From UBA6059 sp040222235 (GTDB taxonomy: Bacteria > Bacteroidota > Bacteroidia > Cytophagales > Cyclobacteriaceae): a stretch of 64,000 nucleotides of DNA. Shown here piece after piece: positions 51,848 to 60,500 of the stretch. A model generated the notes under the pieces. That model was not told the DNA's origin, did not search any database, and saw only the letters and a list, made by a program, of their open reading frames with translations. The stretch is from positions 124,001 through 188,000 of the forward strand of contig JAVKDO010000114.1 of the NCBI GenBank assembly GCA_040222235.1, in the 5' to 3' direction. The stretch's first letter is position 1; each line of letters opens with the position of its first letter. A program made the translations under genes and the position numbers.

Positions 51848-51984
51848 TAGGTTTTTGCCGTTAAAGATAGCTGCAATTCACAGAGTAAATGTGTCAATTC
51901 ACCATGTTCAGTAGTCAGTTCACCCTTGATTTCTGGTAAGCCCTGAGACAGAGGCGTTAATTCAGAAAACTAAATCTGAAAGTC

Positions 51985-52398
51985 ATGAAAAACATTACTA
52001 AATCTTCTATAGCTGCCGTTCTTATGCTGATAAGCTTTTTTGCGGTAGCACAAGCACCTAAAGATGGAGCGCTGCTGAAACTGGATCAGGCCAAGGTGGA
52101 GTTGACAAGTGGAGAAGAAGCAGTTGTTGCTATTGAAATCGTGCGGTCAAAACGATTCCAAAAATCAAAAATCGGATCACCCTCTCTGGCCTCTTCTGTG
52201 AATGGTCTGACGCACGAAATTGCGGTAGCTGAGCAACCTGACACCTACTTGTTGACGTTAGTAGCTGATGAGGGAATGCCTACTGGTACGCACACCATGG
52301 TGATCAACGGTGACCGACGATGGGGAAGGAAGATACGTTCTGTATTGCTAATGGTGGAGGTTATCGATAGTGGTTCGGTGGTTTCGAGTAAGCGATAA
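51985..52398 (+). CDS. Hypothetical exported protein before LytS/LytTR genes
   Basis: 137 residues, not recognised. A signal peptide MKNITKSSIAAVLMLISFFA (cleaved after VAQ) and a beta-rich mature part such as LLKLDQAKVELTSGEEAVVA, TYLLTLVADEGM and IRSVLLMVEVIDSG, somewhat like an Ig-fold. It lies 21 bp upstream of the histidine kinase on the same strand and is probably the first gene of the operon. A sensing or target role for the two-component pair is possible but unproven. Confidence 0.6.
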   Translation: MKNITKSSIAAVLMLISFFAVAQAPKDGALLKLDQAKVELTSGEEAVVAIEIVRSKRFQKSKIGSPSLASSVNGLTHEIAVAEQPDTYLLTLVADEGMPTGTHTMVINGDRRWGRKIRSVLLMVEVIDSGSVVSSKR

Positions 52399-52419
52399 GA
52401 TGATTATCTTGATAGGCGT

Positions 52420-53460
52420 ATGAGGCATGTGAAAAAATATAGTGTCAGGGTGCTCATTGGGGCCCTGATACATTTGTTTTTTGAGATCACCCATAGCGAG
52501 ACGATCCAGCAGGCGTTGGATTATCAGATGCTCAAGGTGACCTCTCTTTTTTACATGGTGATCGTGGTATTGCTGCTGTGGGAGGTCTTGGATTTCTCAT
52601 TCGACTTCTTTGATAGGCGAGATTATGACTATTCGTCCTCACGTCAACTCGCGAAAATTGTCGCGATATTGACCATGGTGACATTTCCACTCGTATGCCT
52701 CGCTACGTTGGTTCATGACGTTGTTTTGATGCCAATGCTCGACTGTAGGCCGGAAGAATTAGACTTGTACAAGGGAGCTGCCCAGGGGCAAATCCTGGCT
52801 TGGCTGGTGATCTCAGCACGACTGCTTCGGACGAATTCGGAACATGTACAGCGAATCGAGCGAGATAAAGCAATCATCCAGAAAGACCTCTTGGTCAGTC
52901 AATACGAAAACCTGAAGTCACAGGTCAATCCTCACTTTCTATTCAACAGCTTTAGTGTATTGCAGTCGCTCATCGAGACTGATCCTGAGAAGGCGGGACA
53001 GTTCCTTGCCAAGCTGTCTAAACTCTATCGGTACATTTTGGAAAATGAGCACGAATCCATGGTTTCGCTCGAAAAGGAGTTAGCCATACTTGATGACTAT
53101 AGTTTTCTACTGAGGATGCGTCATCATGAGAGCGTTCAAATCAAAGTAGACATTAAGGAAGAGTTATTAACGGCTTTTGTGCCGAGCATGTCTCTTCAAA
53201 TGCTGATAGAAAATGCGGTGAAGCACAACAAGTTCTCCAGTCGTGAGCCGCTGGAAATAAAGATATATTCGGATAACAATTACCTAGTGGTATCAAATAA
53301 AGTCAGCCGCAAGGGCGAATCAGTCTCGTCAACCAAAATTGGCTTAGAGAATATCAAGAGTCGATATGAATTTCAGACCAGTGAGCCGCTAGTGGTTGAA
53401 GAGACCGAGGGACGATTTGTCGTGAAGATGCCCATACTATCAACGATAAGGCTAGCCTGA
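52420..53460 (+). CDS. LytS-type sensor histidine kinase
   Basis: 346 residues. Four membrane helices in the first 140 residues (about 10-24, 40-58, 78-102, 118-136). The DHp segment is LKSQVNPHFLFNSFSVLQSL with phospho-acceptor His172 in the H-F-L-F-N motif, and a short ATPase domain has LQMLIENAVKHNKF (N box). The C-terminal FVVKMPIL replaces the usual G boxes in this compact family. It pairs with the LytTR regulator encoded next (1-nt overlap, TGATG). The signal is unknown; no ligand domain in the periplasm. Confidence 0.93.
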   Translation: MRHVKKYSVRVLIGALIHLFFEITHSETIQQALDYQMLKVTSLFYMVIVVLLLWEVLDFSFDFFDRRDYDYSSSRQLAKIVAILTMVTFPLVCLATLVHDVVLMPMLDCRPEELDLYKGAAQGQILAWLVISARLLRTNSEHVQRIERDKAIIQKDLLVSQYENLKSQVNPHFLFNSFSVLQSLIETDPEKAGQFLAKLSKLYRYILENEHESMVSLEKELAILDDYSFLLRMRHHESVQIKVDIKEELLTAFVPSMSLQMLIENAVKHNKFSSREPLEIKIYSDNNYLVVSNKVSRKGESVSSTKIGLENIKSRYEFQTSEPLVVEETEGRFVVKMPILSTIRLA

Positions 53461-54215
53461 TGAAAGTAATTATCATTGAGGATGAACTTCGCTCGGCAGA
53501 GCGATTGCGGAAGATGCTACTGCAGATGGATTCTGAGATTGAGATCGATGCAATTCTTGATAGTCTCCTATCCGCTAGAGAGTGGTTTCGGGATAATAGT
53601 CCGCCTGACTTGGCCTTTTTGGATATTCAGCTGGGTGATGGTACGAGCTTCGAATTACTTCAAGAGTTGAATGTTGCCTTTCCGGTGATTTTCACTACAG
53701 CTTTTGATCAGTATGCGATTAAGGCTTTTAAGTATCAGAGTGTTGATTATTTGCTAAAGCCCATCGAGGAGACGGAGCTACATCGGGCACTGGAAAAACA
53801 CAATAACGCTAACGGCCTTACGACAAAGCCAGTACAAAATGATGTGACTACCACTCATAGATTGATCACCGGAGACTTCAAGAAGCGGTTTCTAATCAAG
53901 ATAGGAGACCAGTATAAGCCCGTGACTATTGACGAGGTAGGTTATTTCTACTCTCAAGACAACCAGACCTATTTGATGACCCTACCGGGAAAATACTACC
54001 CAATCGATCAGTCACTCGAGCAAATAGAGAATAGTATTAATCCACTCGAGTTTTTCAGGGTGAGTCGTAAGATGCTCCTTGGGCTCAACGCTATTGCTGA
54101 AGTACATACTTATTTCAACAGTCGATTGCTGATTAAACTCCAGCCCTCTACTGACCTGGAGTGTATCGTCAGTAGAGAGCGGGTGAGTGACTTTAAGTCA
54201 TGGATGGATCTTTAA
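53460..54215 (+). CDS. LytTR-family response regulator
   Basis: 251 residues. Receiver: IIIEDELRSAERL (acidic pair), FLDIQLGDG (phospho-acceptor Asp about 57), TTAFDQYAIKAFK and YLLKPI with conserved Lys. The LytTR DNA-binding domain occupies the last about 100 residues (FLIKIGDQYKPVTIDEVGYF, FFRVSRKMLLGLNAIAEVHT). It is coupled to the kinase by a 1-nt overlap. In Bacteroidota such pairs often control envelope genes, but targets here are unknown. Confidence 0.95.
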   Translation: MKVIIIEDELRSAERLRKMLLQMDSEIEIDAILDSLLSAREWFRDNSPPDLAFLDIQLGDGTSFELLQELNVAFPVIFTTAFDQYAIKAFKYQSVDYLLKPIEETELHRALEKHNNANGLTTKPVQNDVTTTHRLITGDFKKRFLIKIGDQYKPVTIDEVGYFYSQDNQTYLMTLPGKYYPIDQSLEQIENSINPLEFFRVSRKMLLGLNAIAEVHTYFNSRLLIKLQPSTDLECIVSRERVSDFKSWMDL

Positions 54216-54251
54216 CCATACTTGCCCAAGTCTTTCTTTGTTCAAAGCCAA

Positions 54252-54301
54252 GGTTCGTGTCCTCACGAATCTATCAACTGAAGCTCGTGGAGACACGAGC
54301 C
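54252..54301. terminator. Hairpin after the LytTR regulator
   Basis: Arms GGTTCGTGTCCTCACGAATC (54252-54271) and AGCTCGTGGAGACACGAGCC (54282-54301) are imperfect complements separated by 10 bp. It lies between the LytTR gene and the convergent MDR oxidoreductase gene, so a terminator for either side is likely. Confidence 0.5.
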
Positions 54302-54335
54302 GTAGCGTCGGGTCAAGTCTGATTTTGTTCTATCG

Positions 54336-54362
54336 GGTGTCAGATTGAGCTCGTCGAAATCT
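54336..54362. repeat. Copy of the TGTCA-ATTGAGC-GTCGAAAT repeat
   Basis: GGGTGTCAGATTGAGCTCGT then CGAAATC is the same sequence type as the inner arms of the inverted repeat at 45497-45635 (GAGTGTCACATTGAGCCCCG..). It is a dispersed intergenic repeat common in Bacteroidota, always outside genes in this window. Confidence 0.5.
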
Positions 54363-54377
54363 TGTCCCAACTTATGT

Positions 54378-55370
54378 TTAGTCCACTTTCAGCACAAGCT
54401 TTCCTAGCTTATCGCCACTGAAAAGTCTTAGAAATGTCTCGTGGAAGTTTTCTATTCCTTCTTCTACATGCTCCTTTGACTTGAGCTTGCCTTGCATCAT
54501 CCAGCCACCCATTTCCATGGCTGCTGTTCTGAAGTCTTTAGCATAGTCCAATACTACAAAACCTTCCATTCTTGCTCTATTGACAAGAAGAGACAGATAG
54601 TTGACAGGTCCTTTAGGAACTGTGGCGTTGTACTGAGAGATCGCTCCGCAGATAGGAATACGAGCACCTCTATTGAGCCTGGTCAATGCGGCATCCAGTA
54701 TGTCTCCACCAACATTATCAAAGTAGATATCGATACCCTTCGGACAATGTTCTTTGATGGCCTTTTTGACATCCTCTGACTTGTAGTCGATGCAAGCATC
54801 AAAGCCGAATTCACTCATGACATAGTCACACTTGTCTTTGCCTCCAGCGATTCCAACTACGCGACAGCCTTTGATTTTTGCGATCTGCCCAACGATACTT
54901 CCTACCGCACCAGCAGCTCCAGATACGAGTACCGTTTCACCTTCTTTAGGCTGCCCAACATCCATGAGACCAAAGTAAGCAGTCATGCCGGGCATACCCA
55001 ATGTACCGATGTAAGTCGGTAGGGGAGCAAGCTTAGGATCGACCTGATGCCAGCTTTTATCATTGAGCACACAATACTGCTGCACTCCACCCCATCCTGT
55101 GTAGTAGTCCCCAACTTTAATATCTGGGTTTTTTGATTCTACTACCTGACCTACTGTGCCTGCGCGCATCACCTCATCGATTTGTACCGGAGGTATGTAA
55201 GAGCGCGCATCATTGATCCAGCCTCGCATGGCAGGATCTAGCGAAATGTAGGAGGTTTTTACGATGGCTTCTCCGTATTTGGCTTGCGGGATTTCTTCTT
55301 CTACAAGATTCCATGTATCTGCACCTGGCAGACCCACAGGACGTTTGGCAAGGGTTATTTTTTTATTCAT
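54378..55370 (-). CDS. NADP-dependent MDR-family oxidoreductase
   Basis: 330 residues, zinc-independent medium-chain dehydrogenase/reductase of the leukotriene-B4 dehydrogenase / CurA group. The nucleotide motif is VSGAAGAVGSIVGQIAK (GxGxxG-like AxxGxxG), with IDYKSEDVKKAIKEHCPKGI and DIYFDNVGGDILD behind it. These enzymes reduce alpha,beta-unsaturated ketones and aldehydes with NADPH. A 22-bp perfect palindrome lies 35 bp before the ATG and likely controls it. Divergent from a membrane protein gene. Confidence 0.93.
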   Translation of the reverse strand: MNKKITLAKRPVGLPGADTWNLVEEEIPQAKYGEAIVKTSYISLDPAMRGWINDARSYIPPVQIDEVMRAGTVGQVVESKNPDIKVGDYYTGWGGVQQYCVLNDKSWHQVDPKLAPLPTYIGTLGMPGMTAYFGLMDVGQPKEGETVLVSGAAGAVGSIVGQIAKIKGCRVVGIAGGKDKCDYVMSEFGFDACIDYKSEDVKKAIKEHCPKGIDIYFDNVGGDILDAALTRLNRGARIPICGAISQYNATVPKGPVNYLSLLVNRARMEGFVVLDYAKDFRTAAMEMGGWMMQGKLKSKEHVEEGIENFHETFLRLFSGDKLGKLVLKVD

Positions 55371-55404
55371 AGCATAAATGGATTAGAGGATGAAAGATAA
55401 TAAA

Positions 55405-55426
55405 AATAGTATGCATGCATACTATT
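55405..55426. promoter_or_regulatory. Perfect 22-bp palindrome, candidate operator
   Basis: The left half AATAGTATGCA is followed exactly by its reverse complement TGCATACTATT. It lies 35 bp upstream of the MDR oxidoreductase ATG. A 20-22 bp palindrome at that distance is what a TetR-, MarR- or HxlR-type repressor binds, as is common for such stress-inducible oxidoreductases. No repressor gene is in the neighbourhood. Confidence 0.6.
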
Positions 55427-55498
55427 AATTCAAATATTGGACTATTGATTCCAAGAAATGGCTAGGATAATTAATCTTTACCGAAATCGTTCGACCCA

Positions 55499-56473
55499 TT
55501 GAAGCAGTTAACAGTTGTACTCATCATCTTGGCCTCCTTGTACGGAGCTAGCTATCAACAGTACCGACATTTTAACATTGATATGCCGAAGGGCTCCACA
55601 GATGCTAATTCCTACATTGCTATGTCTCACGGGGACTTTGATGTTAGGCAGATTCATCGATATCGAATAGTCATTCCTTTTATTGCTGGTGGACTCCAGA
55701 GAGTCCTTGAAAATTGGATTTCAGATGTATCTGAAGTTGATAAACTGTCTTTTTATGTCATCAATTTCTTGATCAGTGGACTTGCGGCGTTCTTACTGTT
55801 TTTGTTGTTTCTTAAGCTTGGATTCAGTGTAGAGCTGTCACTCTTAGGAGTGCTATTGTTTATATGCAGCCGTATTGTCGTCATATCAACTGCAACACCA
55901 TTAGTTGATTCTTTATTCTACTTATCCATTGTCTGCATGGTTTTCTTAATCGAGAAAAGAAATGTAATAATCCTTAGCGTATTGCTACCATTGATGCTTC
56001 TTTCTAAAGAAACATTTCTACCTCTTCTTTTCTTACCACTGCTAATCAATGAGTTTAGAAAGCCCATTTATATCATCGGTATTATTTTTTCATTACTCAT
56101 ATTTTTTGGAGTGAGAAGTATGTTGGGTGATGTCCAGGGCGCCCATGAGTCATCTAGTCTTGTGAACATTGTTTTAAGCCATGCTCGAAATATGTTGAGC
56201 AACTTGAAGATCTCTTTTACTGCATCTGGGCTGCATGATTGGCAGAATGGTTTTTCATTCATCCTGATATTATCAATGCTCGGGTTTCGAAGAGATTATT
56301 TTAACGGTGAGAGATTTGTTCCCTTATATTTGATATGGATCATCCCATTGGCGATTGTCTATGGTCTCCTGAGCGGCAATATGGGTAGGATGCTTTTTAC
56401 CGCTTACATCCCCATTTACGCCTACGCATTGATTTTTATTGATTATGTGATTAAGCAGAGAAGCCTCAATTAG
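55499..56473 (+). CDS. Hypothetical multi-span membrane protein
   Basis: 324 residues, nine to ten predicted membrane spans; family not recognised. The first periplasmic loop has MPKGSTDANSYIAMSHGDFD followed by RQIHRYRIVIP, an arrangement like the acidic-loop region of lipid-linked sugar transferases (GT-C type, DxD near the first loop), hence a glycosyltransferase role is one possibility. The codon use is clearly more AT-rich than its neighbours. The start is TTG at 55499 with no better ATG; the N-terminus is uncertain. Confidence 0.55.
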   Translation: MKQLTVVLIILASLYGASYQQYRHFNIDMPKGSTDANSYIAMSHGDFDVRQIHRYRIVIPFIAGGLQRVLENWISDVSEVDKLSFYVINFLISGLAAFLLFLLFLKLGFSVELSLLGVLLFICSRIVVISTATPLVDSLFYLSIVCMVFLIEKRNVIILSVLLPLMLLSKETFLPLLFLPLLINEFRKPIYIIGIIFSLLIFFGVRSMLGDVQGAHESSSLVNIVLSHARNMLSNLKISFTASGLHDWQNGFSFILILSMLGFRRDYFNGERFVPLYLIWIIPLAIVYGLLSGNMGRMLFTAYIPIYAYALIFIDYVIKQRSLN

Positions 56474-56571
56474 AGCAACCACTAAACTCTCTATCATCAA
56501 AATCTAAGGTATCAACGGGAGTATTCTTGACGCAGAAAGCTTACTTGCCTGGAATATTGCTATTTTGAACT

Positions 56572-57675
56572 GTGATCTCAAGTAAACAAAAACGGAAAAT
56601 ACAGGGTGTACTCTTCTATACGTTAGGTGTGACGTTCTTAGGATTGATTTATGCACTACTAGAGGCTGGTTTGCTAGGAGATGCCAATGTCTATCCTAGC
56701 ACTCAAAATCCTTACAGCACTAGAGATTCAGTTATTGGTATCTCCTTAGGCACATTCATATTAGGTTTTTTCATTGGATATCTAGAAATGTATTTATTCG
56801 ACCGACTATTTATCCGTGCAAACTTTGGGCTGAAAGTACTGGCCAAAGGCTTAATGTATGTGCTGGGAACAGCCGTACTGCTTATCATTCTAGGTTGGGT
56901 CGTAGCAGTTGTCAAGTACCAGGTACCTTTCTACGATCCGATAGCTCTCTCAAATGTGGCGGCCTTCACCTACAACTTTGTATTCCTTACCATATTGATC
57001 TATGCGTCGATTGGCATTATACTACTGATTTTCATCAAAGCGATGAGTGACAGTCTTGGGTCTGGCACCTTGCTCAACTTCGTGACAGGTCGATACCATC
57101 AACCACAAATTGAAGATCGCATCTTTATGTTTCTAGACATGTACGATTCCACACCTATCGCTGAATCAATTGGCCATGTTCGGTATTTCCAATTGCTCAA
57201 TGACTGCTTTTCGGATATGACAGACGCTATTTTGGATAATGGTGGGGAGATTTATCAATATGTCGGAGATGAGGTCGTGATTACATGGCCTATCGGCATA
57301 GGTCTGGATCAAGCCAATTATCTGAAATGCTTTTTCGAAATCAAGGAGGTATTAATTTCGAAATCAAATTATTATGACGAGCTCTATGGAGTGACGCCTG
57401 GCTTCAAAGCTGGTGTGCATCATGGTGATGTGACTGCTGGTGAGCTGGGTGTGGTCAAGAAGCAAGTAATGTTCTCTGGAGATGTGTTGAATACCACAGC
57501 CAGGTTAAGAGACCTCTGCAAAACGCATCAAGCTGAATTGATCGTATCGCAGGGTCTTATAGAAATGACCCCTCTCCAAGACCGATATACTATCCAGTCT
57601 TATGGGCAAAACGAGTTGAGAGGTAAGTCGGAAGAGATCAGTGCGGTCGGAGTGCTAGAAATGGCAGCTAGATAG
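56572..57675 (+). CDS. Membrane adenylate/guanylate cyclase, class III
   Basis: 367 residues, GTG start. Four transmembrane helices (about 12-32, 54-74, 92-114, 134-155) lead to a class III cyclase homology domain (about 180-345). Metal-binding aspartates are Asp189 (FLDMYDST) and Asp233 (QYVGDEVV); the transition-state pair Asn307 and Arg311 are in GDVLNTTARL. All are present, so it should be active. The Lys/Asp base-selecting residues were not placed, so cAMP versus cGMP is open. The next gene, a potassium channel, is convergent; its possible link by cyclic nucleotides is inference. Confidence 0.88.
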   Translation: MISSKQKRKIQGVLFYTLGVTFLGLIYALLEAGLLGDANVYPSTQNPYSTRDSVIGISLGTFILGFFIGYLEMYLFDRLFIRANFGLKVLAKGLMYVLGTAVLLIILGWVVAVVKYQVPFYDPIALSNVAAFTYNFVFLTILIYASIGIILLIFIKAMSDSLGSGTLLNFVTGRYHQPQIEDRIFMFLDMYDSTPIAESIGHVRYFQLLNDCFSDMTDAILDNGGEIYQYVGDEVVITWPIGIGLDQANYLKCFFEIKEVLISKSNYYDELYGVTPGFKAGVHHGDVTAGELGVVKKQVMFSGDVLNTTARLRDLCKTHQAELIVSQGLIEMTPLQDRYTIQSYGQNELRGKSEEISAVGVLEMAAR

Positions 57676-57700
57676 CCAATTAAAGAGTGCCTTATGGGCT

Positions 57701-58375
57701 CTACTCCGATGGTGCCCTACCGGAAATGAATTTACCGATAATTATTCCTGTCACGAATACAGTGTAGAAGTGACCAGCCAAAGCGATACAAATGGTCACC
57801 ACTTTGGCAATATCAGTTTGAGGTGCCATGTCGCCATATCCAATGGTAAGAAGCGAAATAAAGCTGAAGTAGACCAGATTGTCAAATACCTTGAGCCGCC
57901 CTTCAAGTCCAGAAAATGAATTAGGCTCAAATATTTCTACTAGCGTGAATATGAAGCTTGCCAACAAACCGAGCATAATGAATCCGCAAAACACTGCTGC
58001 TACCATTTCTCCATTTACTTGACGGGCACGATAGATGTCGCTATAGACGATTAGTGATATCGATGTGAAATAGACAATGTAGATCACAGGTATGAGCTTA
58101 CTCATCAAGTCGTCAGACAGTAAGGAGAGCAACGAGATTAACTGCATCGCCAGTGTCGTGTAGCCAATGGCACGAATGATCTTCGTCCTTAGGTTTCGCC
58201 TATTCCCAATCACGATCAAGCCTGCAACTATGCTTAAGGCGAGTGTAATAGCATTCAGTAAAAACGTAATACGAGATTCTCTAAAAAATGGAGAAGTCAC
58301 GATAATAAGTAAGCAGCTTGCGAGGAGCAAGCTGTATTGATGGGCGTGTATCTTTCTTGATAGCCGATTCACCAC
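57701..58375 (-). CDS. Potassium channel, ion-transport 2 family
   Basis: 224 residues, about six membrane spans. The pore loop is YFSFISLLTIGYGDMAPQTD with selectivity filter TIGYGD, followed by the inner helix ICIALAGHFYTVFVTGIIIG. Upstream spans and a charged linker (RRNLRTKIIRAIGYTTLAMQ) suggest a 4-TM sensor-like part without a full voltage-sensor Arg ladder. No RCK or cyclic-nucleotide domain follows. Convergent with the cyclase gene and 12 bp upstream of the next lipoprotein gene's end on the same strand. Confidence 0.9.
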   Translation of the reverse strand: MVNRLSRKIHAHQYSLLLASCLLIIVTSPFFRESRITFLLNAITLALSIVAGLIVIGNRRNLRTKIIRAIGYTTLAMQLISLLSLLSDDLMSKLIPVIYIVYFTSISLIVYSDIYRARQVNGEMVAAVFCGFIMLGLLASFIFTLVEIFEPNSFSGLEGRLKVFDNLVYFSFISLLTIGYGDMAPQTDIAKVVTICIALAGHFYTVFVTGIIIGKFISGRAPSE

Positions 58376-58387
58376 CCTATCTATTCA

Positions 58388-58987
58388 TTATTTTGTAATA
58401 AACTCATCCTTTACCATCTGACGATACACAGCATCAGCGACCTGACTAATCACACGATCAGCTTGTGAGACGTTAGTGGTGGAGGTGATACCCGACCACA
58501 GAACTTTGTCAGCTCCAAGCGAGAACACATTGGTTTCGACAAAGTAGCTCACATCCTCACGGTAGTAGCCAGGTTGATAGTAGCCTGTCCAGAAATTGGT
58601 ATGGTAGCCCCAATAGCCACCGTTGTAGTAACCCGCCACAGGAGTCGAACTGGTGTTAGTGGTCAATAATTTCATTGTCACTACACCATCAAACCCTTCT
58701 TGCTCGACAAGGCCTTTTGATTGCGCCAAGTTTTGTGTGATCTGCTTGTTGCTAAGTAGTTTATACGAAGGGACAAACCTGTCATCCCTAGCGGCCAATT
58801 TTTCTTCAGCTGATCGTCGAGCTTGCTCATTGGTTGTAACTACGGCAATCATTACTTTCTGGAATTTCTCCCTGTTTTGATCAATGTCTGGATCGGTGTA
58901 GGCACTTACGATCTTAGTGGTGTTGCACGAGCTAAGTAGGACAAGAGCTAGTAGTACTGCCGCCAAACCTGTTTGAGTGGATTTCAT
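58388..58987 (-). CDS. Tyr/Gly-rich lipoprotein, copy 1
   Basis: 199 residues. Lipoprotein signal MKSTQTGLAAVLLALVLLSSC then NTTKIVSAY. Contains EEGFDGVVTMKLL, a Tyr/Gly-rich middle (GYYNGGYWGYHTNFWTGYYQ) and VSYFVETNVFSLGADKVLWS. It is paralogous to the gene at 59111-59806: both start SC-x-TTK, carry a FxGV(V/I)M segment at the same spot, then a Tyr/Gly-rich stretch and a YxVETN/YVLET strand. Likely an outer-membrane lipoprotein; function unknown. The next gene (channel) is 12 bp downstream. Confidence 0.7.
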   Translation of the reverse strand: MKSTQTGLAAVLLALVLLSSCNTTKIVSAYTDPDIDQNREKFQKVMIAVVTTNEQARRSAEEKLAARDDRFVPSYKLLSNKQITQNLAQSKGLVEQEGFDGVVTMKLLTTNTSSTPVAGYYNGGYWGYHTNFWTGYYQPGYYREDVSYFVETNVFSLGADKVLWSGITSTTNVSQADRVISQVADAVYRQMVKDEFITK

Positions 58988-59110
58988 AATGTAATGAGGA
59001 GTCAGAATTAAGAATTGCTTTGAAACGCGAAGGTAGTAAAATGTATATCTATAGGTTAATAAAGGCCGAAAAACAGGAGTTTACTCCCCTTAGGATCTTG
59101 CTTGTTGACG

Positions 59111-59806
59111 CTAGTTATTTTTAAGTTTCTCTACGATGGTCGCTACATAACTTTTAGCTGCTTTATCCACACTGCGAGGATCTTTGATGTCAGAGAATAC
59201 GACAAACACTAGTTTTTGATACTCAGGGGCCTTCATGTTGTAAGCAACAGTTTCCAAGACGTAAGTGGTAGAGGTGGAAGTAGTAGATGAGTTTGGTATA
59301 TACGAAGGGAAACTAGAATAATAGGAGCCGTAATAATAGGGCTGACGGTAGTAGTTGTAAAACCCTCCGTAGCGTCCGGGATAGTAGCTGTTAAATCCTC
59401 CTCCCATGTACCCGCCATTCTGTGTGGTTGTCGTAGTTTCTTTTTTGTCTTTGACCGACACCATGATTACACCTCCGAATCCATCATTCTCAAGAATCTC
59501 CTTGATTTGAGCTATTCTCTCCTCAGACATTTCTGCCTTTGGATCCAGCTGAGGAAATTTCTGATAGCTTGCCAGCGCTTCTATACCATCTTTGGCCAGT
59601 TGCATGACGATCTCCTGTTCAAGCGTCGCTCGAGTGAGATTGCTATTGGTTCTCGCTATCACAAATATCTTTTGTTGTCTGAATTGCTCCACACTGGCCT
59701 GATCATTTTTCCAGTAGTTGGTGACTTTAGTGGTTGCACAGCTCTGAAAAATAGAGGATGCAACTATCATCAAAATGATGAGCTTGATATTCGTACTTTG
59801 ATTCAT
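59111..59806 (-). CDS. Tyr/Gly-rich lipoprotein, copy 2
   Basis: 231 residues from ATG 59806, which gives MNQSTNIKLIILMIVASSIF and lipobox FQSC before ATTKVTNYW (an upstream in-frame ATG at 59896 would add an ill-fitting 30 residues). Segments NDGFGGVIMVSVKDKKETTT, a Tyr/Gly/Ser-rich run (GFNSYYPGRYGGFYNYYRQP) and TSTTYVLETVAYN parallel copy 1. The surface is probably aromatic and sticky; the family is common in Cytophagales but unstudied as far as I know. Separate gene, own promoter expected in 59807-59977. Confidence 0.7.
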   Translation of the reverse strand: MNQSTNIKLIILMIVASSIFQSCATTKVTNYWKNDQASVEQFRQQKIFVIARTNSNLTRATLEQEIVMQLAKDGIEALASYQKFPQLDPKAEMSEERIAQIKEILENDGFGGVIMVSVKDKKETTTTTQNGGYMGGGFNSYYPGRYGGFYNYYRQPYYYGSYYSSFPSYIPNSSTTSTSTTYVLETVAYNMKAPEYQKLVFVVFSDIKDPRSVDKAAKSYVATIVEKLKNN

Positions 59807-59977
59807 GTTATTATTTGTTGGATTGCGATTACAGGCGGCAAAAGTAGAGCTTATTTTATTGAGCAGGGATCTTTTGTCTTTTTCAGAAAGGAACATCGTT
59901 AAGCTACTTCAGCTTTTTCTATAGCTCGAGATGAGTTGGGAAATGATGGCGATGAGATAGCTAAGTTGCCACCAAGG

Positions 59978-60496
59978 TCAGATGTCAAGAAGCATGTCTA
60001 GGTTGAGGCCATTGTACTCAAACTGACCAACACTGCGGAAGCCCAACTTTTCATAGTATCTCACTGCTCTATGGTTGTTGCACTGAACTCCACCCCAGAG
60101 AATGATTCGCCGAAAGCCTTTCGTCTTCAAATCCATTAAGATATAATCAAACATCTTTGATCCAAAGCCATGTCCCTGATAGTCGTCGGCAAGAGATGGA
60201 GCAAAAGTACAATCCAGCTTTTCTGATAAGGCAAGACCGTAGCGCTGCAAGCGATTGGCATCATGCTCCAAATAGCCACCTTTTACTGCACTGTAACCGA
60301 TAATTTCATGATCATCCGATTTTCTGATTAGATAGCCCAAATGCTGATCATTTGCCTGGTAGATGAACTTCAGTGTGAGCAGGTCAAAGCGGTGAGGGCC
60401 AAAGCGACTTTTGGTCTCAGGACTTAACCTTTCAAAGTAGCGCTGCAAGTCAGGAAGATCTGCGGGCTGTAGCGGCATACAGTAAGACTCAATCAT
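59978..60496 (-). CDS. GNAT N-acetyltransferase
   Basis: 172 residues. Acetyl-CoA motif region DYQGHGFGSKMFDYILMDLK and GVQCNNHRAVRYYEKLGFRS; N-terminal MIESYCMPLQPADLPDLQRY with a basic middle. Typical single-domain GNAT; substrate unknown. Its ATG at 60496 lies 4 bp after the S41 peptidase stop, so the two are probably co-transcribed. Confidence 0.9.
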   Translation of the reverse strand: MIESYCMPLQPADLPDLQRYFERLSPETKSRFGPHRFDLLTLKFIYQANDQHLGYLIRKSDDHEIIGYSAVKGGYLEHDANRLQRYGLALSEKLDCTFAPSLADDYQGHGFGSKMFDYILMDLKTKGFRRIILWGGVQCNNHRAVRYYEKLGFRSVGQFEYNGLNLDMLLDI

Positions 60497-60500
60497 TCAC

